Shown: positions 35,534-44,323 of the stretch, in pieces
Numbering within the stretch: the first letter of the stretch is position 1
How the letters are laid out: every line of letters starts with the position of its first letter
Assembly (NCBI GenBank): GCA_015058015.1
Contig: SVDM01000003.1
Span: 1 to 64,000, forward strand
Length of the DNA stretch: 64,000 nt
Origin: Lachnospiraceae bacterium
GTDB lineage: Bacteria; Bacillota; Clostridia; Lachnospirales; Lachnospiraceae
Direction of reading: 5' to 3'
Translations under genes and position numbers: made by a program
The notes under the pieces: model-generated
What the model saw: only the letters and a program-made list of their open reading frames with translations
Databases searched by the model: none
Told to the model about the DNA's origin: nothing

Positions 35534-37156
35534 CTAGTTACCCTTCTTTCTCGCCCTGTACTCCTTGGGCGAACACCCCTGTTTCTTCTTAAATATATAA
35601 CTGAAATAGTGGGAGTCTTTATATCCCACCTTGTGTCCTATATCCGAGGTCTTCATTGCAGAACAGATAAGAAGCTCCTTGGCCTTGTCCATACGAATCT
35701 CCGTAAGATACTCCACAAAGGTCTTGCCCACTTCCCTGCTGAAAACAGAAGAAAAATAGCTGGGACTCATGCCCACCATATCCGCCACGGTATTGAGGGA
35801 TATGTCTTCCTGCATGTACTGCTCTCCAATAATGCTTTGGGCTCTGGTAATAACGTCCACATATCTCTTGGCGGATGAACCGTCCCTTGCGGAAACCGCC
35901 ATAGAAAGCAGCTTCTTAAGAGACGCAGACAGATGTCCCATGGACTCCTGTCTTTGCATGGTATTCCTGATATTCTCGGCTTCTGCCTTGAAATCTCCGT
36001 CCGCTATATCCATCTTCTCGCAAAATGACATAACGGTAACGAATATATCCATAATAAGATACTGACGCATAATCTCTGAGGTCAAAGCGTCCTTGGTAAA
36101 CTCCTCCATATAAAGGTCCACGAAGCCGTCAAGCTCTGCTTCGGTTCCGTTACGAAGGTACTTTTCAATGAGTTCCCTGGAATGCTCCACATTGGCAAAT
36201 CCGGCAATCTCCATAGATTCTTTTTCATACTTGTTAAGCTCATCAAGGGAGATTATCTGGTTGGACTTCAAACTGAATCTGCCGATAAATGCCTTGTCTG
36301 CGTCAGAATAGGACTGGCGCAGTTCCCTGATACGCTTAACTCTTCTTCCGATTCCCCCGAAATACTCAGGGTTACCCAGACGATTCATCATGTCCTTTAG
36401 TATTCCTTTTAAAGTCTCTAGACGCTCATCCATATCCGCATCATCATCGGCCATAATGAGGAAGGTCCACCCCTCCATGCCCTTTTGAATGGTAAGCATG
36501 TTATCTATGGAACCAACCACTTCATCTATAGTATTCTCCACCTCGAAGACACCGGTGCTTACTTCATCCGGTTCTGCCGAGGGCATTATCTTAAATATAA
36601 CAATAACGTACATGCCGGCGCTAAGGCTTACATTGTACTTTTTACCGGTTTCGATGGCCTCTCCCGTAGACATATCTCCAAAAAGCAGCTGTCTGAAGAA
36701 CCTGCTCTTGGCCACATCTATATTGCCTTCCATCTCTTCGGAATACTTCTTCAGGAGTTCCTTCTCAGAACGCTCCTGCATGATAATATCCTTTACCCCG
36801 TCAAGGCTCTTTAAAAGCTGGGCGGCAGATATGGGCTTTAGAAGATACTCCGTAACAGACAGATTAATAGCTTCCTTGGCATAATCGAATTCATTATAAC
36901 CGCTTAAGATTATAATCTTGGTGGAAGGAAGCTCCTGTTTTACTATTCGGCTTAGTTCAAGGCCGTTCATAAAAGGCATCTTAACATCGGTAATAAGAAT
37001 ATCCGGTTTAGTCTTTAATATAAGAGGAAGAGCCACCTCTCCGTCGCTGGCTTCACCTACAAATTCGTATCCGTTCTCTTCCCAACGAATACTTTTTTCA
37101 ATTCCCTTGCGGACTACTACTTCGTCCTCCACCAAAAAAACCTTTATTCTTTCCAT
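35534..37156 (-). CDS. Response regulator with AraC-type DNA-binding domain (YesN type)
   Basis: 540 residues. Receiver domain at 1-120 with phospho-Asp in PDILITDVKMP and Lys in LLKPIS; a long middle helical region; C-terminal AraC pair of HTH motifs (DISLNTVADMVGMSPSYFSSVFSREVG and KTSDIGHKVGYKDSHYFSYIFKKKQG). Partner of the YesM-like kinase; expected to bind the direct repeats near 34002-34079. Divergent from murC. Confidence 0.95.
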   Translation of the reverse strand: MERIKVFLVEDEVVVRKGIEKSIRWEENGYEFVGEASDGEVALPLILKTKPDILITDVKMPFMNGLELSRIVKQELPSTKIIILSGYNEFDYAKEAINLSVTEYLLKPISAAQLLKSLDGVKDIIMQERSEKELLKKYSEEMEGNIDVAKSRFFRQLLFGDMSTGEAIETGKKYNVSLSAGMYVIVIFKIMPSAEPDEVSTGVFEVENTIDEVVGSIDNMLTIQKGMEGWTFLIMADDDADMDERLETLKGILKDMMNRLGNPEYFGGIGRRVKRIRELRQSYSDADKAFIGRFSLKSNQIISLDELNKYEKESMEIAGFANVEHSRELIEKYLRNGTEAELDGFVDLYMEEFTKDALTSEIMRQYLIMDIFVTVMSFCEKMDIADGDFKAEAENIRNTMQRQESMGHLSASLKKLLSMAVSARDGSSAKRYVDVITRAQSIIGEQYMQEDISLNTVADMVGMSPSYFSSVFSREVGKTFVEYLTEIRMDKAKELLICSAMKTSDIGHKVGYKDSHYFSYIFKKKQGCSPKEYRARKKGN

Positions 37157-37214
37157 TTAAATGCCTCCAAAACCATAATAATCGTACCATGGGACTAAGG
37201 TTTCCGCAATAACT

Positions 37215-37243
37215 TTGACATATTAATAAGAAAAGACTATACT
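37215..37243 (+). promoter_or_regulatory. Sigma-A promoter of murC
   Basis: TTGACA (37215-37220), 17-bp spacer, TATACT (37238-37243); expected start near 37250, ATG at 37284 with ACGGAGG before it. Confidence 0.8.
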
Positions 37244-37283
37244 TTTACGTAGCATTTTTTTAAGTAGTACGGAGGCAGTATTA

Positions 37284-38666
37284 ATGTACACTATTCATTT
37301 TGACAAGCCCCAGCACATACATTTTATTGCTATAGGCGGTATCAGTATGAGCGGACTTGCGGAAGTATTGTTAAAAGCAGGCTTTACGGTATCCGGCTCG
37401 GATTCCAAGGAATCTGACCTTACCAAACACCTTGCAACGCTAGGCGCCAAAGTCTCTATAGGACAGCGCGCTTCCAATATAACAGACGATATTGAGGTTG
37501 TGGTTTATTCCGCAGCCATTAAAGAGGACAACCCGGAATATGCAGAGGCTGTAAGCAGGGGTCTTCCCATGCTTACGAGAGCCCAGCTTCTCGGACAGGT
37601 CATGACCAATTACAAGACTCCCGTAGCCATCTCAGGAACCCACGGTAAGACCACTACCACATCCATGGTTACTCAGATCCTTTTGGAAAACAATATGGAT
37701 CCCACCATAAGCGTGGGGGGAATCCTTGATTCCATCGGGGGCAATATCCGTGTGGGACAATCCGAATACTTTGTAACGGAGGCTTGCGAATATACCAATT
37801 CATTCTTAAGCTTCTTCCCCAAGATTGGTATCATCCTTAATATAGAAGCAGAGCATCTTGACTTCTTCAAGGACTTAGATGATATCCGTCATTCCTTCAG
37901 GAGATTTGCCGAGCTTCTTCCTTCCGATGGTACTCTTATCATAAACGGAGATATTGAAAACTGTGAAGAATTGACAAATGACCTTCCCTGTAAGGTGGTT
38001 ACTTTCGGTTTCGGTAAAGGTTGCGATTTTTCTGCAACAGACGAAACCTACAACGAGATGGCCAACCCTTCCTACACACTTTTGTACAAAGGTGAATCCA
38101 CCGGTGTAACGGTTTCTTTAAGTGTGCCGGGAAGACATAACATATACAACTCCCTTGCAAGTATAGCTTTTGCTACTGCTATAGGTTTATCTTACGAGGA
38201 TGCGGCAAAGGGTCTTAAGCCCTTCCACGGTGCCGACAGAAGGTTCCAGCTGAAAGGAAAGCTTGGGGAGATAACCATTATTGATGATTATGCTCATCAT
38301 CCTTCAGAGATTCGTGCCACCTTAGAGGCTGCTAAGAAGTATCCTCACAAGCGAATTGTTGTGGTCTTCCAGCCCCATACATACAGCAGAACCAAGGCTT
38401 TTCTTAAGGATTTCTCAGAGGCCCTTTCACTGGCTGATGAGGTGGTTTTGGCTGACATTTACTCGGCTAGAGAGAAGAATACATACAATATATCTTCCAA
38501 AGATTTATTGGCCATCCTACAAAGTGACGGGATAAAGAGTTGCTATTTCCCATCCTTTGACGAAATCGAAAATTATCTTTTGCAAAATTGCACATCAGGA
38601 GACCTGTTGATAACTATGGGAGCCGGAGATGTTGTAAATATTGGCGAGAGACTTTTAGGAAAATAA
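37284..38666 (+). CDS. murC: UDP-N-acetylmuramate--L-alanine ligase
   Basis: 460 residues. HFIAIGGISMSGLAEVLL (Rossmann N-terminus), ATP loop SGTHGKTTTTSM, EACEYTNSF, central domain, and C-terminal DDYAHHPSEI, VVVFQPHTYSRTK as in MurC. Adds L-Ala to UDP-MurNAc in the cytosol. Stands alone, with its own promoter and terminator. Confidence 0.96.
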   Translation: MYTIHFDKPQHIHFIAIGGISMSGLAEVLLKAGFTVSGSDSKESDLTKHLATLGAKVSIGQRASNITDDIEVVVYSAAIKEDNPEYAEAVSRGLPMLTRAQLLGQVMTNYKTPVAISGTHGKTTTTSMVTQILLENNMDPTISVGGILDSIGGNIRVGQSEYFVTEACEYTNSFLSFFPKIGIILNIEAEHLDFFKDLDDIRHSFRRFAELLPSDGTLIINGDIENCEELTNDLPCKVVTFGFGKGCDFSATDETYNEMANPSYTLLYKGESTGVTVSLSVPGRHNIYNSLASIAFATAIGLSYEDAAKGLKPFHGADRRFQLKGKLGEITIIDDYAHHPSEIRATLEAAKKYPHKRIVVVFQPHTYSRTKAFLKDFSEALSLADEVVLADIYSAREKNTYNISSKDLLAILQSDGIKSCYFPSFDEIENYLLQNCTSGDLLITMGAGDVVNIGERLLGK

Positions 38667-38830
38667 TTATCCACATAATCCACATTGTAATTTCAAGTTT
38701 TACACACATTACAATGTGGATTTCTTTTTTCATTTTTTTCTTCTTGAAAAATCATTCCAAACCTTTATTACTGTGCTCTGAAAAATTATCGCCTCCCCTG
38801 TCAAGAATATTTTTGTCCACATTATCCACA
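38667..38830. promoter_or_regulatory. Cluster of DnaA boxes between murC and dnaD
   Basis: Perfect TTATCCACA at 38667-38675 and 38822-38830; one-mismatch copies TAATCCACA at 38676-38684 and TTGTCCACA at 38813-38821, so two tandem pairs; an inverted one-mismatch copy TGTGGATTT lies in the terminator arm at 38715-38723. The second pair sits about 45-60 bp upstream of the -35 of the dnaD promoter. Function (titration, regulation of the loader genes, or origin-related) is inference. Confidence 0.7.
38678..38737 (+). terminator. Terminator of murC
   Basis: ATCCACATTGTAA (38678-38690) pairs with TTACAATGTGGAT (38709-38721), then TTCTTTTTTCATTTTTTT. Its left arm overlaps the second DnaA box. Confidence 0.8.
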
Positions 38831-38875
38831 TTCTTTAAACCCTTGGTATTACTGGATTTTTTGGCAATTTCGCTA

Positions 38876-38903
38876 TTGATATTTGCTGTTCATATGGTAT
38901 AAT
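38876..38903 (+). promoter_or_regulatory. Extended -10 promoter of dnaD-dnaI
   Basis: TTGATA (38876-38881), 16-bp spacer, TGG-TATAAT (-10 at 38898-38903). Expected start near 38910, 40 bases before the ATG. Confidence 0.75.
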
Positions 38904-38949
38904 TTTGCTTACTTGAAAGAACTATAGGTAAGTGAGGGGACTTTTTTAC

Positions 38950-40017
38950 ATGTCTGAGGATATTAGACTGAGGAGAAAACGTAAGGCATCTATCACACAG
39001 GTGTCTAATACTTTTATTGACAAATATATGACCGATGCAAACGGCGAATTTGTAAAGGTATATCTGTATTTATTAAGATGCATCGGTGCTGATCGTGACA
39101 ATTTGTCAATATCAGATATAGCAGATCACTTTGACGACACGGAGAAAGACGTTAAGAGGGCGCTGCGCTACTGGGAAAAGATGAAGCTTCTTCATCTTGA
39201 ATATGACGGCAAAAAGCTTACTTCCATTGATGTACTTGATGTTCCGGAGGAGACAGAAGAACTTCCAGTTCCTTCACAAAACGCAAGGAAGTCCGGTATG
39301 GAGGATGGGGAAGAGGGCCCCGAATCTGCACCCAAGCGTACCCGGAAGAAGGCAGCGACCCCTGCTATAACTGAAGACGAGCAAGCAATTCTTAAGGAAT
39401 TGCTCTTTGTGACGGAGACATATTTAGGCAAAACCTTATCTTCCACAGAGGCTAAGAAGATTATATATTTCTATGACACTTTGGGCTTCAACCCGGAGCT
39501 CATTGAGTATCTTGTAGAGTATTGTGTTTCCAAGAATTACAGAACAATAAGCGCTATGGAAAAGATTGCGCTTTCCTGGCACGAAGAGGGAATTAAGACG
39601 GCCAAAGAAGCCCGCGCACATGTTATCACTCACACAGAAGAATACATTGCAGCGGTTAAGTCTTTCGGCATCTCGGGACGCTCTCTTAACACTTCTGAAC
39701 TTCGTTACCTTAATAAATGGACGGAGGAATATCATTTTACAGCCGTGCTTATTAAGGAAGCATGCGAACGAACAATTGAGTTTACACATCAGGCCAGCTT
39801 CAAATATGCTGACTCCATAATGGAGAGCTGGTTTAAGAAAAATGTGACCTCAATGGATGATGTTAAGATTCTGGATGCAGAACACAAGGCAGCTACAGAA
39901 AGCTTAAGACCTCAATTTAAGAAGGTTACCGTTAACAGTAAGTTTAATAATTATGAGCACCGTGATTATGATTACGATGCAATCGAGAAACAGTTATTGG
40001 GCAATGTAAGTAATTAA
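38950..40017 (+). CDS. DnaD-domain replication initiation protein
   Basis: 355 residues from ATG 38950 (GAGGGGA upstream). N-terminal winged-helix-like part (FVKVYLYLLRCIGADRDNLSISDIADHF), acidic/basic linker (~110-140), and C-terminal DnaD domains: LGKTLSSTEAKKIIYFYDTLGFNPELIEYLVEYCV and YLNKWTEEYHFTAVLIKEACERTI, the latter with the tail near YADSIMESWFKK resembling the YxxxIxxxW motif. DnaD/DnaB(II) proteins bring helicase loaders to the origin. Followed by dnaI with 11 bp gap. Confidence 0.9.
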   Translation: MSEDIRLRRKRKASITQVSNTFIDKYMTDANGEFVKVYLYLLRCIGADRDNLSISDIADHFDDTEKDVKRALRYWEKMKLLHLEYDGKKLTSIDVLDVPEETEELPVPSQNARKSGMEDGEEGPESAPKRTRKKAATPAITEDEQAILKELLFVTETYLGKTLSSTEAKKIIYFYDTLGFNPELIEYLVEYCVSKNYRTISAMEKIALSWHEEGIKTAKEARAHVITHTEEYIAAVKSFGISGRSLNTSELRYLNKWTEEYHFTAVLIKEACERTIEFTHQASFKYADSIMESWFKKNVTSMDDVKILDAEHKAATESLRPQFKKVTVNSKFNNYEHRDYDYDAIEKQLLGNVSN

Positions 40018-40028
40018 AGGGGTAGAGA

Positions 40029-41024
40029 ATGCTTACTAAGACACAACACAGTGAGATTATGAGAATATATGATTCCTACCAATTGGAATCACAACACGAC
40101 TTAGATGAAAGGATATCCGAGGTTTATTCAAAGGATTCGGAATTCGAATCAATAGATGAACAGATTGCAGAAGCTTCCGTTGAATATGCCAAGAAGCGGA
40201 TAAGAGGCGGCGGAGAGAATCTTCCTCCCCTGTCTGAGACCATAGGCAAGTTCTCGGACCGCAAGATAAACCTCCTTAAGAATTTGGGTTATCCCGAAGA
40301 TTATCTTAAGCCGCGCTACCGTTGTCCTATCTGTCAGGATACGGGTTATGTGGGAATTAACAAATGTTCCTGCTTTAACAAATTAGCTACGGACATGCTC
40401 TATTCTCATTCCAATATTAAGAATATGTCGGCGGATGAGAATTTCAATACATTCCGTTTTGACTTTTATGATGATACCTATATAGACCCTGCAACGGGTA
40501 AAACAGCTTTAGCCAATGCTAAAGATGCATACGAAAAAGCTCGGATTTTTGTTGACAGTTTTGATAAATCGTTTAATAATATATTTTTGTATGGAGATAC
40601 GGGAGTTGGAAAGACATTCTTAACTAACTGTATTGCTACAGAGATAATAGCCATGGGCAAGTCTACCATATATTACACTTCTTTTGAACTCTTTGATATG
40701 CTTGCCAAGACAAGATTCGGCGGTGACTCCGAAGACAACAATGTATATGATGCTATTCTCTCTTGTGATTTACTTATAATTGATGATTTGGGAACAGAGC
40801 TGCCCAATTCGCTAACCGCATCACAGTTGTTTTTGATAGTTAATGAGCGTATCCTTCGGGAGAAATCCACTATCATTTCCACTAACTTAGCTGTGCCCGC
40901 ATTCTCCGAGATATATAGCACAAGAACATTTTCAAGGATATCCAGCGAATACACCTTCTTAAAACTTACGGGGGCTGATATTCGTGTCAAAATAGGTAAC
41001 AAATCACAACTGTCACGGAGGTAA
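40029..41024 (+). CDS. DnaI/DnaC-type helicase loader ATPase
   Basis: 331 residues. N-terminal zinc-binding cluster C-PIC...C-SC (YRCPICQDTGYVGINKC), AAA+ part with Walker A YGDTGVGKTF near 188-197, Walker B LLIIDDLGTE, sensor STNLA and arginine finger region TRTFSRI. Loads the replicative helicase (dnaB is at 62271). Operon with dnaD; the prs gene begins 6 bp later. Confidence 0.92.
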   Translation: MLTKTQHSEIMRIYDSYQLESQHDLDERISEVYSKDSEFESIDEQIAEASVEYAKKRIRGGGENLPPLSETIGKFSDRKINLLKNLGYPEDYLKPRYRCPICQDTGYVGINKCSCFNKLATDMLYSHSNIKNMSADENFNTFRFDFYDDTYIDPATGKTALANAKDAYEKARIFVDSFDKSFNNIFLYGDTGVGKTFLTNCIATEIIAMGKSTIYYTSFELFDMLAKTRFGGDSEDNNVYDAILSCDLLIIDDLGTELPNSLTASQLFLIVNERILREKSTIISTNLAVPAFSEIYSTRTFSRISSEYTFLKLTGADIRVKIGNKSQLSRR

Positions 41025-41030
41025 TCTTTT

Positions 41031-42200
41031 ATGAAACAAGAGAATGTTGCACTTAATAACATTCCTGTAGGCGCATTGGGACTTATCCCTATGCCGGGCA
41101 CCGAAGAGCTTGGAGAGGAAATCAACCATCATCTGGTAAGATGGCGTAACGAGGAAGAGGATGACGATTACAATCATTCCTTTGTAGGTTATCACAGAGA
41201 TAATTATATCCTTAAAGTAGCCACACCGAGATTCGGATCCGGTGAAGGTAAAGGTCTCCTTAAGGAATCTGCCAGAGGCTATGACATTTTCCTTCTTTGC
41301 GATGTAACCAACCACAGCCTTACTTACAAGATGTGCGGACAGGAGAATCATATGTCTCCCGATGATCATTTTCAAAATCTTAAGCGTATCATCGCTGCAT
41401 TAGGCGGTAAGGCCCACAGAATTACTGTTATCATGCCCTTCCTTTATGAAGGTCGCCAGCACAAACGTACCACAAGAGAATCTCTTGACTGTGCATTGGC
41501 TCTGCAGGAACTGGTTAATATGGGTGTTGAGAATATTATCACCTTTGATGCTCATGACCCGAGAGTTCAGAATGCTATTCCCTTAAGCGGATTTGAAACT
41601 GTAACTCCCGCATACCAGTTTATAAAGGGATTATTAGCTGCAGTTCCCGACCTCCAAATAGACAGTGATCACATGATGATCATATCCCCCGATGAAGGTG
41701 GTACCAACCGTGCGGTATATCTTGCCAACGTACTTGGTCTCGACATCGGTATGTTCTACAAACGTCGTGATTACTCTACCATCGTTAACGGAAGTAACCC
41801 CATCGTAGCACACGAGTTCCTGGGTTCATCCTTAGAGGGTAAAGACGTTATTATTATTGACGATATGATTTCTTCCGGTGACAGTATGTTTGATGTTGCC
41901 AAAGAATTAAAGAAGAGAAATGCAAACAGAATATTCGTAGCCACCACTTTCGGACTCTTCACCAATGGTTTAGAGAAGTTCGATAAGGCATACGAAGAAG
42001 GACTTATCACCAAGATTATGACTACCAATCTTGTATATCAGTCACCTGAGTTATTATCAAGAGAATGGTACATCAACTGTGATATGAGTAAATATATTGC
42101 ATTTCTTGTTGATAAACTTAACAATGATTCTTCCATAAGCGATCTTCTTAATCCTTATGACAAGATTCAGGCCCTTGTAAACAACTACAAGGAAAGATAA
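41031..42200 (+). CDS. Ribose-phosphate pyrophosphokinase family protein (long form)
   Basis: 389 residues, versus about 315 for standard PrsA, with an N-terminal extension of ~60. YEGRQHKRTTRESLDCALAL is the ATP-loop region, ENIITFDAHDP the catalytic segment, SPDEGGTNRAVYLANVLGL, and VIIIDDMISSGDSM the PRPP-binding loop. Makes PRPP from ribose-5-phosphate and ATP. The acidic residues of the loop are kept, so activity is likely. Coupled to dnaI, thus with replication genes. Confidence 0.88.
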   Translation: MKQENVALNNIPVGALGLIPMPGTEELGEEINHHLVRWRNEEEDDDYNHSFVGYHRDNYILKVATPRFGSGEGKGLLKESARGYDIFLLCDVTNHSLTYKMCGQENHMSPDDHFQNLKRIIAALGGKAHRITVIMPFLYEGRQHKRTTRESLDCALALQELVNMGVENIITFDAHDPRVQNAIPLSGFETVTPAYQFIKGLLAAVPDLQIDSDHMMIISPDEGGTNRAVYLANVLGLDIGMFYKRRDYSTIVNGSNPIVAHEFLGSSLEGKDVIIIDDMISSGDSMFDVAKELKKRNANRIFVATTFGLFTNGLEKFDKAYEEGLITKIMTTNLVYQSPELLSREWYINCDMSKYIAFLVDKLNNDSSISDLLNPYDKIQALVNNYKER

Positions 42201-42232
42201 TTATGTTAGAAACCTATTAATATAACCATTTA

Positions 42233-42310
42233 GGAGCCGATATGACTGAGAAGTCATGTCGGCTCCATGTGTCATGTCGTAAGGGATCCTCCCACTTCGT
42301 GGGTCCCTCC
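42233..42310. terminator. Two hairpins between convergent prs-type and PBP genes
   Basis: GGAGCCGATATGACT-GAGA-AGTCATGTCGGCTCC (42233-42266, one mismatch) and GGATCCTCCCAC-TTC-GTGGGTCCCTCC (42284-42310). No long T run follows either, so termination is inferred from stability and convergent position. Confidence 0.5.
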
Positions 42311-42316
42311 TTAGGA

Positions 42317-44311
42317 CTAGCCATATAACGGAGGTGTGAAGTTCACCGGCTCAAGCCCCTGGTGAATCTCCTCCATATAATTCTTCCACATCTTTATCGG
42401 TGAATTAAGCACCGTTCCCGGCAGTACCTGGGGCATATCATATCCAACCCATGTTGCCGTAGTGTAATAATGGGTATATCCCACAAACCAGCTATCCTTA
42501 TCTTCATTGGTAGTACCGGTCTTACCTGCACTGGCCATGGAAGATAATGCGAATCCTTTACCTGTTCCGGACGTCAATACTCCCTGAAGCATCTCGGTCA
42601 TCATGCGGGCTGCATTGGTCTGGAATACCTGCTTAGTTTCCTCTGTTCTCTCCCATACCAGCTTACCGGTGGAATCCATAATCCTAACAACACAAGTAGG
42701 CTCTCTGAACACTCCGTCATTAGCAAGACAGGAATAGGCTCCCGCCATCTCCACTGCCGATACCCCGTAAGTCAAACCTCCAAGGGAAGCCGGCAATACA
42801 TAATCGCTTTCAGCCAAATGGGTAAAGTTCATGTTGAATAAGTATTTAAGTCCCGCCCGGGGAGTCAGCTCCTTAAAGAGATTCCATGCAATGGTATTCT
42901 TGGATAATGCCACCGCATTGCGTAATGTCATCTCTCCGGCATAGTATCCGTCGGCATTTACAGGACCGTTATCTATAGGCGCATCTATAACCTTGGTATC
43001 CGGTCTGTAACCCCTCTCCAAAGACGGCGTATACACCAATATAGGCTTTATGGAACTACCCGGCTGTCTGTAGCTTTGGTAGGCTCTGTTAAGGGTGTAC
43101 CCTGACATCTCCTGGGTTCTTCCTCCCACAATAGCCTCCACATAACCTGTCAGGTTGTTAATGCATACTCCTGCCCCCTGTAGCTGGTATACCCCCTCCT
43201 CGTTGGTAGAGGTATAATCCGCAAGGGCACCGTCAAGTTGAGCTTGTAATTTTGCCTGCTTATCTAAGTCTATAGATGTAAATATCCTGTAGCCCCCGGT
43301 ATACAGCTTGTTCTGGCATTCCGAGTAGGCTTCCGCATATTCCTTATCATAATTTAATTCTTCCTCAGTTGAAGAAAACTCATACCGAAACTTGAATCCC
43401 GATACCTCCATTAGGGCTCTGGTGGCACAGTTATAGGTATAGGTCTCCACATAGTCCCTCTTTACAGAGCTGCTCATATTAAGGGTAATGGTGGTATTGA
43501 GGGCTTCCTCATACTGGTCCGTGTTAATGATTCCGTTATCATTCAATGCTTTTAGAACACGGTTCCTACGCTCGATGGTGTTGTCAAAATGCTCCACCGG
43601 GTCGTAGGTTGAAGGATTGTTGGGTATGGCACATAAGAAAGCCATCTCCGATAGGTTAAGCTGGGACACGTCCTTACTCAGATATCCCCTGCTGGCCGCC
43701 TGGATACCATAGTGTCCATTGGCAAAATATATATTGTTAATATAGAATTCCAGTATCTTATCCTTGGAATAAATCTTCTCAAGTTCTGTGGCAATAAAGA
43801 TCTCTTTCAGCTTACGTTCCCAGGTCTTTTCGTAACCTAGGAACATATTTCTGGATAACTGCTGGGTTATGGTACTTGCACCTTCTGTAGGTGTACCATT
43901 CTCCACAAAAGCTTTAAAGGCACGAACAATTGCCAGGTAATCCACTCCCCTGTGTTCGTAAAACTTCTTGTCCTCTGTCACGATAAAAGCCTTCTTGATA
44001 TAAAGCGGAATCTGATCATAAGAGATATAATATACGTCTTTGCTCTTCTTTAACGTGGATAGCACTTCCCCGTTCTTATCATATACCAGACTGGTCTGCT
44101 CCGCCTTGAAGGTGTCTTCCGTTGCTGATCTTGCAATCTTTACAGCCTCTTCTTTTATTGCGCTGACTTTGGCCCCGTATCCTGACAGATAATATATAGC
44201 CACTAAAATAAGCACAATAAGAATAAGTGCAATCTGAAACTTCCAAAACAGGCCCAGCTTGCCCTTTTTCTTTTTCTTCTCAGTTTGTTTCTTCTCTTTC
44301 TTCCCCGCCAT
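42317..44311 (-). CDS. Class A penicillin-binding protein (transglycosylase/transpeptidase)
   Basis: 664 residues. Basic N-terminus and one membrane segment (~25-43). GT51 domain with catalytic EDKKFYEH (E113), GASTITQQLSRN, RKLKEIFIATELE. Transpeptidase: SxxK at S419-K422, SxN at 470-472, KTG in AGKTGTTNE near 607. PBP1A/1B-type peptidoglycan synthase. Gap to the next gene upstream is 12 bp, so co-transcribed with the C39-like protein. Confidence 0.95.
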   Translation of the reverse strand: MAGKKEKKQTEKKKKKGKLGLFWKFQIALILIVLILVAIYYLSGYGAKVSAIKEEAVKIARSATEDTFKAEQTSLVYDKNGEVLSTLKKSKDVYYISYDQIPLYIKKAFIVTEDKKFYEHRGVDYLAIVRAFKAFVENGTPTEGASTITQQLSRNMFLGYEKTWERKLKEIFIATELEKIYSKDKILEFYINNIYFANGHYGIQAASRGYLSKDVSQLNLSEMAFLCAIPNNPSTYDPVEHFDNTIERRNRVLKALNDNGIINTDQYEEALNTTITLNMSSSVKRDYVETYTYNCATRALMEVSGFKFRYEFSSTEEELNYDKEYAEAYSECQNKLYTGGYRIFTSIDLDKQAKLQAQLDGALADYTSTNEEGVYQLQGAGVCINNLTGYVEAIVGGRTQEMSGYTLNRAYQSYRQPGSSIKPILVYTPSLERGYRPDTKVIDAPIDNGPVNADGYYAGEMTLRNAVALSKNTIAWNLFKELTPRAGLKYLFNMNFTHLAESDYVLPASLGGLTYGVSAVEMAGAYSCLANDGVFREPTCVVRIMDSTGKLVWERTEETKQVFQTNAARMMTEMLQGVLTSGTGKGFALSSMASAGKTGTTNEDKDSWFVGYTHYYTTATWVGYDMPQVLPGTVLNSPIKMWKNYMEEIHQGLEPVNFTPPLYG

Positions 44312-44323
44312 ACAACTAGCCTT

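Noticed and set aside
42233-42310. Riboswitch or RNA gene in the prs-PBP gap
   Set aside because: Two simple hairpins in a convergent gap are explained by termination.
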